From positions 1,612,001-1,676,000 of the forward strand of contig NZ_JANADP010000001.1 in assembly GCF_024199945.1 (NCBI RefSeq): a stretch of DNA of 64,000 nucleotides, read 5' to 3'. This document shows, piece by piece, positions 18,076 through 26,770 of the stretch (position 1 is the first letter of the stretch; every line of letters begins with the position of its first letter). The position numbers and the translations under genes were made by a program. Source of the stretch: Bradyrhizobium sp. CCGUVB4N (GTDB lineage Bacteria > Pseudomonadota > Alphaproteobacteria > Rhizobiales > Xanthobacteraceae). The notes under the pieces are model-generated. The model did not search any database. It saw nothing but the letters and a program-made list of their open reading frames with translations, and was not told the DNA's origin.

Positions 18076-19159
18076 TAAGTCAACGATGCATCAGAGTGAT
18101 GAATTCTCAGGCTTGCTTGGCCGATCGGGTGGCCCGTGAGGTTGTCGTTCCTCGCGAGACACTCTTCAGTGGTCCGGAGCGGGGCGCAAGCGCTGCTCCA
18201 CTGCATGGAGTTGATCGGCGGGAACAAGGCCAATCAGCGACTGTCAATGCACTGGCGTCGCTCCGACCGCCTGAAGGCATCACAGCAAGGCTTACGCTTT
18301 AGCGATAGGTCGAGCCGTGCGCTGAGTCGGGTGTAGTGCTGCGACACCAAGTGTATTGCGGTGGTATCACTGGTTGGGGGACGGGTTGACTTCAAGTTCA
18401 GACTGCTCGAGTCCATAAGACCAACATGCTTGTCGTGTGCCAGAACCCCGGGATGCAAGTATCTTCCAGCTGCCGGGTCGGCCGGCACGCAATCACCAAG
18501 GTGGCATGACGATTACGTTCTCCGCGCAGCACGGTAGGGCCATTTCAGCCGGACGGTCTGAGGTTAAGCAACCAGTCAAACGAACAGCAACTTGGCGCTA
18601 AACTCAGCGGGGCGAAAGATATTGCCACCCATCCGAATTGGCCGTCAGGGCTGCATAGGACCGGTACGGCGGCTCTCTTGGTTAGCCACCACGCGTTCCA
18701 GCCCGCGCGTAGCGGGAGCGCTCTCGGCTTTCAAAGGCGCTATCCTCACCAGAGTAGGTAGTGTCTGGGTCGACTATTAATGTGTACGGTCAACCAGCAA
18801 CTCGCGGTACAGGCCGTGATGGCGCTAACCTCAGGATGCCAACAGAGCGCACCACACACACGGTTGCCAAGTGACGACATTCCCCGCAATCCCAAAACGG
18901 CTATGGCGGGCTCGCGCGCGAGACGCGTCCGCAAGCTTCGCTACCACTGCTGCCACAAGATGCATTGGACACGTCGACCCAAAAGTCGGGAGGCGGCAGT
19001 ATAAGCCAAAAATCGGCAGTTCGGTACGAGAGGTCGCAATCTATTATCAGGTCGCCACGATCGAACGATTCGGCCGATAGCCGCGCCCAAAAGTTATGAC
19101 TTGCAACGAGTGCTGATCGGTCCACTCAGCAAAAGTCCAATGAGATAGAGGAGGATACT
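18076..19159. other. Gene-free 1.1-kb stretch
   Basis: No gene with family features on either strand. A GAGGAGG ribosome-binding site precedes the GTG at 19160. The length is unusual inside an otherwise compact same-strand cluster and may reflect a deletion or decayed gene, but no remnant was recognised. Confidence 0.4.
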
Positions 19160-20536
19160 GTGAACCGGGAGATCACAGGTTCCAATATGCCGGCTGGATT
19201 TTCATGCGCCGGGCGGCGGTCCGACGAAAGCTTTGCGCGGGCGCAAAGGGTGTTCCCGGATGGTACCTCGCGCGTAACGATTGAGCGAGATCCAACGCCG
19301 CTCTACATCGAGCGTGGAATGGGCAGCTACCTGGCCGATGTCGATGGCCGCCGGTTTCTTGATCTCAATTGCAACTTCACAACGCTGATCCATGGACATG
19401 CCTTCGGACCGGTTGTGGAGGCACTTACCCATCAACTCCAGCGCGGCAGTTGCTTCGCAAATCCGACCGAGAGCGAGATCGAGCTCGCGGAATTGCTCTG
19501 TAGCCGCATTCCGCACGTTGATCGCGTTCGCTTCGTCAATACTGGGACTGAGGCCGTGCTGTTTGCGATCAAGGCTGCGCGGGTTTTCACGGGACGCTCG
19601 AAGATTGCCAAGCTCGAGGGCGCCTATCATGGCGCCTATGACTGGGTCGAGGTCAGCCAAGCGGCGGCGCCGGACAATTGGGGTGAGGCCATCCAACCCA
19701 AGTCGACGGCCTTCTATCGCGGGATGCCTGCGAGCGTGCCAGAGGAAGTGGTTGTGCTCCGCTTCAATGATGTTGAAGGCGCACACCGCTTGTTATCATC
19801 GAATGCACACAATCTTGCTGCCGTCGTTCTGGATCCGATGCCGAGCCGCGGTGGCCTCGTTGCGGCTAAGCCTGACTTCATGGCTACGGTGCAGGAAGTG
19901 ACCCGCAACAACGGCATTCTTGTGATCGCTGATGAAGTCCTCAATCTCAGACAGAGTTTCCAGGGTGCTTCCGCTCGTTACGGCCTTGTTCCGGACGTCA
20001 TCACGATGGGTAAGATCATCGGCGGCGGTTTACCGATTGGAGCGATCGGTGGTCGCGAGGACGTAATGAAGGTATTCGATGCCTCAGCAGGTCGGCCGCT
20101 GCTTCCGCAAGGCGGTACGTTTTCCGCCAACCCTCTTTCGATGACAGCGGGGCTAACCGCAATGCGGTATCTAGATCATGCGGCTTTTGCACATCTGGAG
20201 CGTCTTGGAGACATCGTTCGGGACGGGATTGGCCGAGCCATATCAAGCCGGGGCGCGCCGCTCTGTGTCACCGGAGCCGCCTCACTCTTCCGCATTCATC
20301 CCCGGGCAGAAATCCCAAATGACTATCGAGAAGTCTATCCCACGCCCGCCGGAGCAACCCTAATGAAGGAGCTCACACGCTTCTTCGCTGAAAACGGCAT
20401 CATCTTGCCATGTGGTGCTGCCGCATCGATCTCGACACCGATGACGGGCGCCGAGGCCGGGCTCATCGTCGATGTGTTCGCAGGATTTCTCGAGAGTCGC
20501 CAAGATATGTTGGACACGATAGCGTTCCGCAAATGA
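19160..20536 (+). CDS. Class III PLP-dependent aminotransferase (glutamate-1-semialdehyde aminomutase-like)
   Basis: 458 residues from GTG 19160, with GAGGAGG upstream. It shows Phe-Val-Asn-Thr-Gly-Thr-Glu-Ala at 125-132 (phosphate binding), Tyr-His-Gly at 156-158, Ile-Ala-Asp-Glu-Val at 256-260 (Asp for the PLP nitrogen) and Met-Gly-Lys-Ile-Ile-Gly-Gly-Gly at 283-290, with Lys285 as the PLP lysine. The usual Glu-Pro-x-x-Gly is Asp-Pro-Met-Pro-Ser-Arg-Gly. The organism should have a separate heme-pathway HemL, so this one is more likely an aminotransferase or aminomutase of the accessory pathway begun at 13019. The substrate cannot be told from sequence. Confidence 0.85.
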   Translation: MNREITGSNMPAGFSCAGRRSDESFARAQRVFPDGTSRVTIERDPTPLYIERGMGSYLADVDGRRFLDLNCNFTTLIHGHAFGPVVEALTHQLQRGSCFANPTESEIELAELLCSRIPHVDRVRFVNTGTEAVLFAIKAARVFTGRSKIAKLEGAYHGAYDWVEVSQAAAPDNWGEAIQPKSTAFYRGMPASVPEEVVVLRFNDVEGAHRLLSSNAHNLAAVVLDPMPSRGGLVAAKPDFMATVQEVTRNNGILVIADEVLNLRQSFQGASARYGLVPDVITMGKIIGGGLPIGAIGGREDVMKVFDASAGRPLLPQGGTFSANPLSMTAGLTAMRYLDHAAFAHLERLGDIVRDGIGRAISSRGAPLCVTGAASLFRIHPRAEIPNDYREVYPTPAGATLMKELTRFFAENGIILPCGAAASISTPMTGAEAGLIVDVFAGFLESRQDMLDTIAFRK

Positions 20537-21104
20537 CCGCAATGTGTCGGCAGTGTCGTTCGGTATGATACCGTTAAGATGGATCTCGCCCAGAGCTCGC
20601 CATGCGCCGTGCGATCCCGGTTGGCGAAAGCCAGCTGGGGAACAAGCGATGCCGACCTCTGTCTATCGACTGGTGGTGGTGTCCGCACTCCGCCACACAG
20701 ATTAAGCGCGCCCGACAGAATCTGGCAATGAGGCTCTCCGCGACCTCGGTTCGATGACGATTAAATCCAATACCTGACCAAGCACACACCGCAGTCGCTG
20801 GCGACGTTTTCGATTGTTCGACCCTGACCAGCTCCGATGGCACGAGCGCTATCCTCGCGCCGTTGGTGAGGTCCGCGATTGAAAGGCCGGACATCGACAG
20901 CTCGGCGTTAAGTGTACGAAGGCGCACCAACCTCGCGGCCTCAAGTATTCAGAAGGTTTCGGGACATAGCCATGGTTGAACGCGCGTGGTTTTTTGCTGC
21001 TTCTGATAGTTCCGCAGCCAATCTGCTGCTCTCTTAAGGGCGTGGTCGCTTACTCGCTGGACTGCAGCAAAGGCAACTTAACCCCTCTCAAGGGCGCCGA
21101 TTTA
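20537..21104. other. Gap after the aminotransferase gene
   Basis: Nothing convincing. A minus-strand frame at about 20700-20930 has a faint PilZ-like spacing of residues but no clear motif. Confidence 0.35.
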
Positions 21105-21341
21105 TCAGAACCTGCGCCCGATTGTCGGAAAAACGAGTTCGATCTCGCAAGACATCTCGAAGATAGTTTCTGGATGTTTGCCATTCTCGCAGAGTGCGTA
21201 CTTGAGCGCTTGATCGCGACTCGCAAATAGGCCACCAAAAGTACCATTTTCTTCGCGGACGACCCAGTCTCCTGAACGATTCTTGCCAACAAAGACCGTC
21301 GACCCGGTAGAGCTTTCGGAAGGATATTCGACAAGCTTCAT
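21105..21341 (-). CDS. Small conserved-type hypothetical protein
   Basis: 78 residues from ATG 21341, with Val-Phe-Val-Gly-Lys-Asn, then Trp-Val-Val-Arg-Glu, Gly-Gly-Leu-Phe-Ala and Ala-Leu-Lys-Tyr-Ala-Leu. I associate this arrangement (a short beta-sheet segment, then 'GGLF...A..FA..ENG..P') with small cytosolic proteins common in Bradyrhizobium and related rhizobia. No function is known to me. It stands alone between mobile elements. Confidence 0.55.
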   Translation of the reverse strand: MKLVEYPSESSTGSTVFVGKNRSGDWVVREENGTFGGLFASRDQALKYALCENGKHPETIFEMSCEIELVFPTIGRRF

Positions 21342-22043
21342 GATTATAGTCCAAGAGTCTGCACGCATAAACAATTGAGAAGCCCGCACCATTTCATGAA
21401 AGCCGCCTCGCTGCACAAGATGAGTAGAACGATCACTGCGAGTTTTGGTGGCGCGAGATAATCTCCGTTTTCGGGTGCAAGTGATAGGAAGCACGCACTA
21501 AGTACGCCTGCCGCTGAGTTGTCTGCTATTCCGTTTCTGTTCAAATCTTGCTGCACTTTTCGCGAGTGCCACCAAGCGCAAAAGACGTCGTTGCCATCGG
21601 GATTGCCAGCCAAGCTCACTTGGCGCCTCCTGACACGAATTGCACCGGTTCGGCGATGCACACGTACGTGGAATCTGTGTGTGCTGGTGGGGTAAACGGA
21701 TTATCGATCAGTATTGCCATCTACAGCTCCGTTCTTGGATCGCGACTCGTGTTGGCGGGATCGTGCCACTTAAGGGGAACACTCACGATTGTAGCTATGT
21801 CGAATGTCGTTGCAGATCGAGGGCCGCCAATTACCTCGCTCTAGTCGCGCACCGATCGTCAATTGCGAAAGCTACGGCAAACACGGACCGAGTGCCGCTA
21901 CCAATTCTAGGGAAGACAGATCGCGTTCGTCGTCGCTGCGAACGAGGAAACGACCTGGCGCATCAAGGCGTCTTTGATGCTTCCCCAAACAGATCCAAGA
22001 GAATGAATGATCTGAGGCCGGAAAACTGAATCAATTCAAGCTA
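21342..22043. other. Gene-free stretch before the IS630-type element
   Basis: Only short frames without recognisable features. The TA at 22042-22043 is the left copy of the target dinucleotide duplicated by the IS630-type element. Confidence 0.4.
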
Positions 22044-22711
22044 GTAGCTTGTCACAGTGATTGTGACTCTTTGGACGTTGCGGGATAGGCGCGGCCCATT
22101 TTGGCGCGGGCTTTTTCGGTCGTGAACATCCATTTGATGCGGGCGCCAGCGGCATTTCGTTGTTTCTCCCATGCGGCGATTTCGCGGCGGAGCCAGTTTG
22201 GGTCGTCGATCCTGCGGTCGAGGCACTGACCGCGGAGCACGCCGATCTCGATCTCGACCATGTTGAGCCAACTGGCGTGCTTTGGGGTGTAGTGGAACTC
22301 CAGGCGGCGCAGAATTCGCCGGGCTTCGTCAGGCGCGAATGCCTCATAGAGGGAGCCTACGGAGTGGGTCGACAGATTGTCCTGCACGACGCGGATGCAC
22401 CCGGCGTCGGGATAATGAACATCGACGAGTTCGCGCATGCACTGGGCGTAATCTTCTGCCGCCCGTCGCTCTGTGACTTTGACTTTGCGCCATGGCCGAT
22501 GCACGTCGATGCAGACGAAGAGATTGACGGTGCCGTTGCGGCGATACTCGCAATCGTAACGTTCGAGTTGGCCCGGCTCGGCGGGGATCGGCTCGCGAAC
22601 CTCGCCGATGAGCTGGACCGGGCTCTCGTCGAAGATTCCATGGGGAGTGGATAGCGACTAGGTCTGAGGCCAGACTGAGGTTGCTGAATCCCTTCAACCT
22701 GGAGAACGACG

Positions 22712-23884
22712 ATGTTGCTCGATCATCATTCCGACGGACCGGCCGCTATCCGCACGCAGTTTGGCGCAATTTTTGTGTCGTTGGAACTGAGCCGTTCGAC
22801 TTGGCTGGTTACCTCGCTATCGCCCGGCAAGAGCGAGAAAATGTCCAAACGCAGCGTGAAGGCCGGCGATATTGCGGAACTCTTGAAGCTGTTCGCAGAG
22901 CTAAAGCGCAAGGCGCAGGCGCGAACGGGTGAGAGCTATCCGATCATTACGATCCAGGAGGCGGGGCTGGATGGGTTCTGGCTTCACCGCAGTCTGCAGC
23001 AGGAGGGCATCGAGAGCCACGTGGTGGATCCGGCCTCGATCGCGACTTCGCGCCGGCGCAGGCGGGCCAAGACGGACAGGCTGGATGGCGAGACGCTGCT
23101 GCGGGCGCTTTTGGCCTACAAGCGCGGCGAACCGCGGGTCTGCGCGATGGTCGTTGCTCCCTCTCCGGAAGAAGAGGACCGCCGCCGGATTTGCCGTGAG
23201 CGGCGGACATTGATCGCTGAGCGGATCGAGCATGTGAACCGGATCAAAGGCCTTCTGTTCGCGCAAGGGATATCTGATTACGCGCCGTTGCGGCGCGACC
23301 GGCGGGCGCGCCTTGAGGCCCTGCGTACGGGGGACGGTCGCGCACTGCTGCCGCATCTCAAAGCGCAGGTCAGTCGCGAACTCGATCGGCTCGAACTGCT
23401 GCTCGACCAGATCAAGGCAGTGGAGGCCGCGCAGGATGCTCTCCTGGTCGAGGCGGGAAAGCCAGCCGGCGAGAAGAAGGGCGCAGCGGACCCGGTCACA
23501 ATGCTGCTCGCCTTGAAGGGAATGGGCGCCAACTTCGCCGGGGTTCTCTGGTCGGAGGCCTTCTACCGCCACTTCGCCAACCGTCGTCAGGTTGCTGCCT
23601 ATGCCGGTCTTGCGGCCACGCCATGGCGGAGTGGCGGTATCGAACGCGAGCAGGGCGTGTCGAAGGCCGGCAATCCGCGGCTGCGCACAACCATGGTCCA
23701 GCTCGCCTGGCTCTGGGTGCGCCACCAGGGACAATCGGCTCTGGCGCAGTGGTTCAAGGCGCACAGCCAGCGCGGCCGCAAGCGTGCGATCGTGGCGCTG
23801 GCGCGCAAGCTGCTCGTGGCTCTGTGGAAGTACGTGACCGCAGGCGTCGTGATTGAGGGAGCCGTGATGAAGTCCGTCGCCTAA
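22712..23884 (+). CDS. IS110-family transposase
   Basis: 390 residues. The RuvC-like N-domain reads Phe-Val-Ser-Leu-Glu-Leu-Ser-Arg-Ser (Glu where most IS110 proteins have Asp), Ile-Gln-Glu-Ala-Gly-Leu-Asp-Gly-Phe-Trp and Lys-Thr-Asp-Arg-Leu-Asp-Gly-Glu. The C-domain has Met-Gly-Ala-Asn-Phe-Ala-Gly-Val-Leu-Trp, Ala-Ala-Tyr-Ala-Gly-Leu-Ala and Val-Ser-Lys-Ala-Gly-Asn-Pro-Arg-Leu-Arg. The frame is intact. It belongs to a different subgroup from the element at 5984-7535. Confidence 0.88.
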   Translation: MLLDHHSDGPAAIRTQFGAIFVSLELSRSTWLVTSLSPGKSEKMSKRSVKAGDIAELLKLFAELKRKAQARTGESYPIITIQEAGLDGFWLHRSLQQEGIESHVVDPASIATSRRRRRAKTDRLDGETLLRALLAYKRGEPRVCAMVVAPSPEEEDRRRICRERRTLIAERIEHVNRIKGLLFAQGISDYAPLRRDRRARLEALRTGDGRALLPHLKAQVSRELDRLELLLDQIKAVEAAQDALLVEAGKPAGEKKGAADPVTMLLALKGMGANFAGVLWSEAFYRHFANRRQVAAYAGLAATPWRSGGIEREQGVSKAGNPRLRTTMVQLAWLWVRHQGQSALAQWFKAHSQRGRKRAIVALARKLLVALWKYVTAGVVIEGAVMKSVA

Positions 23885-24189
23885 CACAAGCGCTTTCCCC
23901 CGCAAACTCAAAACCAATCTGCCGAGGTTCGATCAGCCTCGGCCGATCCGGGTGGACGAACCGATGGTCTGCATGGCTTCAAAAAGCCGCGTCGAAGAAT
24001 GGTCTCGTCCTCTCGAGCCTGCCCGCCGCAAGCGGAATGTTGGTGCAGTTGCCTCGCGCGACGACCGAATGTGAGTTTGATCTGGCAAGTAAACCAGATT
24101 GCCAAAACCGGGCTCGACTTGGATCGCCATCGAAAAAAGGAGCTATCTGGCCTGCCTACGCCCGACCACATCAGCCTGATGGCGTGCTC

Positions 24190-24247
24190 GATCAAGTCAA
24201 GGCCAAGCCGCTGCGCGGCGGCCCTACGGGCCGGCCTTGACTTGATC
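24190..24247. repeat. Perfect 15-bp inverted repeat (stem-loop) in the IS110 3' region
   Basis: GATCAAGTCAAGGCC at 24190-24204 pairs perfectly with GGCCTTGACTTGATC at 24233-24247; the 28-base loop is itself GC-rich and can fold further. It lies between the transposase stop and the right end. It may belong to a structured guide RNA or protect against read-through transcription. Confidence 0.75.
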
Positions 24248-24934
24248 TGCGCGCCCCATCTCCAAAGCTCCAAGGTCGGGACGAAGAGCTGGCCTGCCAT
24301 CGAACAAAGAGCTGACCAACCACCTTGACACACTCAATCCCCATGTGAGCAGACCACCGGCCGGTCGGGATCAGGCGCCTCGGCATATAGGTCGAGCACG
24401 TCTTCCATGCGGGCGACATATTCGCCATCGACCTTTGGAATGCACCACATATCCTTGCGCCACGGCTTGAGGCCGTTTTCGGCCAGCCGCCGGCGCACCG
24501 TCTCGCCCGACAGGCTCTCGTGGTCGGTGAGCCTGACCATGGCGTCGGCCAAAAGCTCCAGCGTCCAGCGGGCGCGACCCTCGGGAGGGGTTGCGCAAGC
24601 CGTTGCCACCAGCAGGGCTTCCTCCTTGCCGGTGAGCTTGCGCTCCGCGCCTGGACGCGGATCCTCGCTCAGCGCCCGCTCCAGATTGCCTTCCACGAAG
24701 CGCCGTTTGGTCCGGTACACGGTGGAACCGCCCACCGCCACGGCGCGGGCAATCTCTTCATCGCTGCGGCCGGCATCGGCCGCCAGCAATATCTGGGCGC
24801 GCTTGAGCTTGCGGGCAGCCCGCTTGCCCTTGCTCAACATCGCGGTGAGTTCACAGCGTTCGGCTTGGCTCAATTCGACCCGATAACGTACATTCATCGC
24901 GACCTCCTTGTCGGAGGACCGGACGAATCGACAA

Positions 24935-25228
24935 ATGAATCGAAAATCAGGCGCCGCTCGCAGCCTCAGCCCTCAAGGCTTCACCGAAAAGCAGGGCCAG
25001 TACCTGGCCTTCATCTACACCTACGCGCACATGTTCCGACGCCCGCCCGCCGAGACCGACATGCAGCGCCACTTTCAAGTCAGCCCGCCTTCGGTCCACC
25101 AGATGATCGTGACCCTCGAACGAAATGGTCTCATTCGGCGCCAACCCGGCGTCGCTCGAAGCATCCAAATCCTCGTGGCTCCGAAAGACCTGCCCATCCT
25201 GAACTGGCTCGGAATCAACCAGTCATAA
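24935..25228 (+). CDS. LexA-like winged-helix DNA-binding protein (IS630 passenger)
   Basis: About 97 residues from ATG 24935; an in-frame TTG at 24908 is possible. It resembles the LexA N-terminal DNA-binding domain: Gln-Gly-Gln-Tyr-Leu-Ala-Phe-Ile-Tyr near the start, then Arg-Pro-Pro-Ala-Glu-Thr-Asp-Met-Gln-Arg-His-Phe and Ser-Pro-Pro-Ser-Val-His-Gln-Met-Ile-Val-Thr-Leu (recognition helix), then Gly-Leu-Ile-Arg-Arg-Gln-Pro-Gly. There is no LexA peptidase domain. It is divergent from the transposase, with only 37 bp between the two ATGs, and lies within the IS inverted repeats. That suggests a regulator of the element's own transposase. Confidence 0.7.
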   Translation: MNRKSGAARSLSPQGFTEKQGQYLAFIYTYAHMFRRPPAETDMQRHFQVSPPSVHQMIVTLERNGLIRRQPGVARSIQILVAPKDLPILNWLGINQS

Positions 25229-25283
25229 TCAGTGTGACGAGGTACTAGAATGTTTCGCATCGACCTGCCGGCTGGGAGAAGAA

Positions 25284-25452
25284 ATGAACGATGAAAGGCT
25301 CGAAATGTCAGACGGCCAAAAGGCTCTCATTCTCAAGCAAGGCGACAACGAGGCGACGATTGCTGAGATGTACCGAAGGCTGGAGTAAGCCACGCGACCT
25401 ATTTCAACTCGAAAGAGAAGCAAGAGGTGACTCGGCAAAATCGGACGGTAGC
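25284..25452 (+). pseudogene. IS3-family OrfA remnant, 5' part
   Basis: The frame reads Asp-Gly-Gln-Lys-Ala-Leu-Ile-Leu-Lys-Gln-Gly and Glu-Met-Tyr-Arg-Arg. After a frameshift near 25380 it continues as Ala-Gly-Val-Ser-His-Ala-Thr-Tyr-Phe-Asn, the typical OrfA start of another IS3 group. It is cut by the IS3 element at 25453; a likely continuation (Leu-Leu-Pro-Thr-Glu-Met-Arg-Arg-Leu-Lys-Gln-Leu-Glu) is at about 26817-26860. Confidence 0.6.
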
Positions 25453-25510
25453 TTAAGTGGATTTTCTGCCTGACAGCGGCGAGGATTCTTGCCGCGAATC
25501 AGGAGCGAAG

Positions 25511-25825
25511 ATGACGAAGAGGAGCCGCCGGACGCATTCTCCGGCCTTCAAGGCGAGGGTGGCTTTGGCTGCCGTGAAGGGGGAAAGGACACAGGCCGAA
25601 CTTGCGCAAGCGTTTGATGTTCACCCCAACCAGATCACGACCTGGAAGAACCAGCTCCTGGAAGGCGCCGCCGGCGTGTTTGGGCAGGACAAGGGATCGG
25701 CGGAGGCCCCGGTCGATTTGAAGGCGTTACATGCCAAGCGACAAACTTCGTTTGCGCAGAGATCGGCGAGCTTGCGTTGGAGAACGATTTTTTGTCCGGC
25801 GCGCTCACCAAGGCGGGCCTGCTGA
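25511..25825 (+). pseudogene. IS3-family OrfA with a disrupting insertion
   Basis: It begins Met-Thr-Lys-Arg-Ser-Arg-Arg-Thr-His-Ser-Pro-Ala-Phe-Lys-Ala with a normal helix-turn-helix. The frame is lost after Leu-His-Ala-Lys at about 25740. Downstream DNA still encodes Ile-Gly-Glu-Leu-Ala-Leu-Glu-Asn-Asp-Phe-Leu, offset by about 23 extra bases, so the coiled-coil part and the frameshift to OrfB are destroyed. Confidence 0.7.
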
Positions 25826-25835
25826 GCGCAAAGCG

Positions 25836-26663
25836 ATGATCGACCGCGATCATGATCTGTCTGTTGTACGCCAGGCGAAGGTCCTGAGCCTCGCCCGCAG
25901 CACGGTCTACTATGAGCCTCGGCCGGTTTCGGCCGAGGACCTTGCCTTGATGCGCCGGCCCGATGAGCTGCACCTCGATTACCCCTTCGCGGGAGCGCGG
26001 ATGCTGCGATTGCTGTTGCGGCGTGAGGGCGTGCGGGTTGGCCGCCGCCACGTTGCGACGCTGATGAAGCGGATGGGGATCGAGGCGATCTATCGCCGTC
26101 CGAACACCAGCAGGCCGGCACCGGACCACAAGATCTACCCGTACCTGTTGCGCGGATTGAAGATCGAACGGGCCGACCAGGCGTGGTCGATGGACATCAC
26201 CTACATTCCGATGCGGCGTGGCTTCGTCTACCTCGCGGCGGTCGTTGATGTGTTCAGCCGACGGGTCCTGGCCCATCGCGTATCGATCACGATGGAGGCA
26301 GCCTTCTGCGTCGAAGCGCTCCAGGAAGCATTGGCGAAGCACGGCAGGCCCGAGATTTTCAACACGGATCAGGGCAGCCAGTTCACCGGCCTCGACTTCA
26401 CCAGCGTGCTGCTGGACGCGAAGATCGCCATCAGCATGGACGGCAAGGGCGCTTGGCGCGACAACGTGTTTGTCGAGCGGCTCTGGCGGACGGTCAAATA
26501 CGAGGAAATGTATCTTCGCGCCTACGACAGCGTGTCGGAGGCGCGAGCGTCGATTACCAAGTATCTGACGTTCTACAATCAGGGAGGCCCTCACTCGAGC
26601 CTTGACGGACGCACGCCCGACGAGGCTTACTTCGGCGCGCAAGCAATGGTGATGGCCGCATGA
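25836..26663 (+). CDS. IS3-family transposase OrfB
   Basis: 275 residues from ATG 25836. The integrase core has Trp-Ser-Met-Asp-Ile-Thr-Tyr-Ile-Pro, Asn-Thr-Asp-Gln-Gly-Ser-Gln-Phe-Thr-Gly and Asn-Val-Phe-Val-Glu-Arg-Leu-Trp-Arg-Thr, giving a complete Asp-Asp-Glu set. It is preceded by an HTH_21-type region (Arg-Ser-Thr-Val-Tyr-Tyr-Glu-Pro). OrfA is broken, so the element probably cannot move by itself. Confidence 0.88.
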   Translation: MIDRDHDLSVVRQAKVLSLARSTVYYEPRPVSAEDLALMRRPDELHLDYPFAGARMLRLLLRREGVRVGRRHVATLMKRMGIEAIYRRPNTSRPAPDHKIYPYLLRGLKIERADQAWSMDITYIPMRRGFVYLAAVVDVFSRRVLAHRVSITMEAAFCVEALQEALAKHGRPEIFNTDQGSQFTGLDFTSVLLDAKIAISMDGKGAWRDNVFVERLWRTVKYEEMYLRAYDSVSEARASITKYLTFYNQGGPHSSLDGRTPDEAYFGAQAMVMAA

Positions 26664-26671
26664 CCGTCGTT

Positions 26672-26730
26672 TACGATTTTGTCGTCCCTCTGGTCGGGCT
26701 ACGCCCTCCCGACGCAACGACAAAATCGTA
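26672..26730. terminator. Strong stem-loop downstream of IS3 OrfB
   Basis: TACGATTTTGTCGT at 26672-26685 pairs perfectly with ACGACAAAATCGTA at 26717-26730, with an additional inner GTCGGG/CCCGAC stem. There is no clear T-run, so it may be a transcription block or an IS structural feature instead of a classical terminator. Confidence 0.5.
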
Positions 26731-26770
26731 GAGCCCCACGTTCAGCATAACCCGGCAGGAATCCACTTAA

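Larger units (their letters stand above)
22634..24348 (+). mobile_element. IS110-family element inserted in the IS630 transposase
   Basis: The boundaries are deduced from the break in the IS630 transposase frame. A short inverted repeat, CATGGGGA, lies 5 bp inside the left end and has its complement near the right end. It carries one transposase gene and about 460 bp of 3' non-coding DNA with a strong hairpin. Confidence 0.75.
22052..24897 (-). pseudogene. IS630-family transposase, split by an IS110-family element
   Basis: The N-terminal part (24349-24897) starts Met-Asn-Val-Arg-Tyr-Arg-Val-Glu-Leu with AAGGAGG upstream, and has a helix-turn-helix (Asp-Glu-Glu-Ile-Ala-Arg-Ala-Val-Ala-Val-Gly). 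It ends at Arg-Pro-Val-Val-Cys. The C-terminal part (22052-22633) resumes at Phe-Asp-Glu-Ser-Pro-Val-Gln-Leu (first catalytic Asp), then Val-Gln-Asp-Asn-Leu-Ser-Thr-His and Lys-His-Ala-Ser-Trp-Leu-Asn-Met-Val-Glu. Removing 22634-24348 gives Val-Cys-Phe-Asp-Glu in frame, the classical motif. Confidence 0.85.
22044..25245. mobile_element. IS630-family element with a LexA-like passenger gene, interrupted by IS110
   Basis: The ends are inverted repeats: GTAGCTTGTCACAGTGATTG at 22044 and the complement of GTACCTCGTCACACTGATTA ending at 25245. TA lies on both sides (22042-22043, 25246-25247). It contains a minus-strand transposase gene (split by IS110 at 22634-24348) and a divergent plus-strand winged-helix gene. 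Without the IS110 the element is 1487 bp. Confidence 0.8.
25453..26770 (+). mobile_element. IS3-family element (different from copies A/B)
   Basis: The ends are TTAAGTGGATTTTCTGCC at 25453 and GGCAGGAATCCACTTAA ending at 26770, which are inverted repeats. It holds a damaged orfA and an intact-looking orfB and is inserted into an older IS3 OrfA remnant. Confidence 0.8.

Noticed and set aside
19160..20536. Naming the class III aminotransferase hemL
   Set aside because: The gene sits in an accessory cluster and the Glu-Pro motif is altered; similarity to the aminomutase family alone does not justify the heme-pathway name.
20574..20930. Faint PilZ-like pattern on the minus strand
   Set aside because: No Arg-x-x-x-Arg motif and only loose spacing of Gly and hydrophobic residues; not enough to call a gene.
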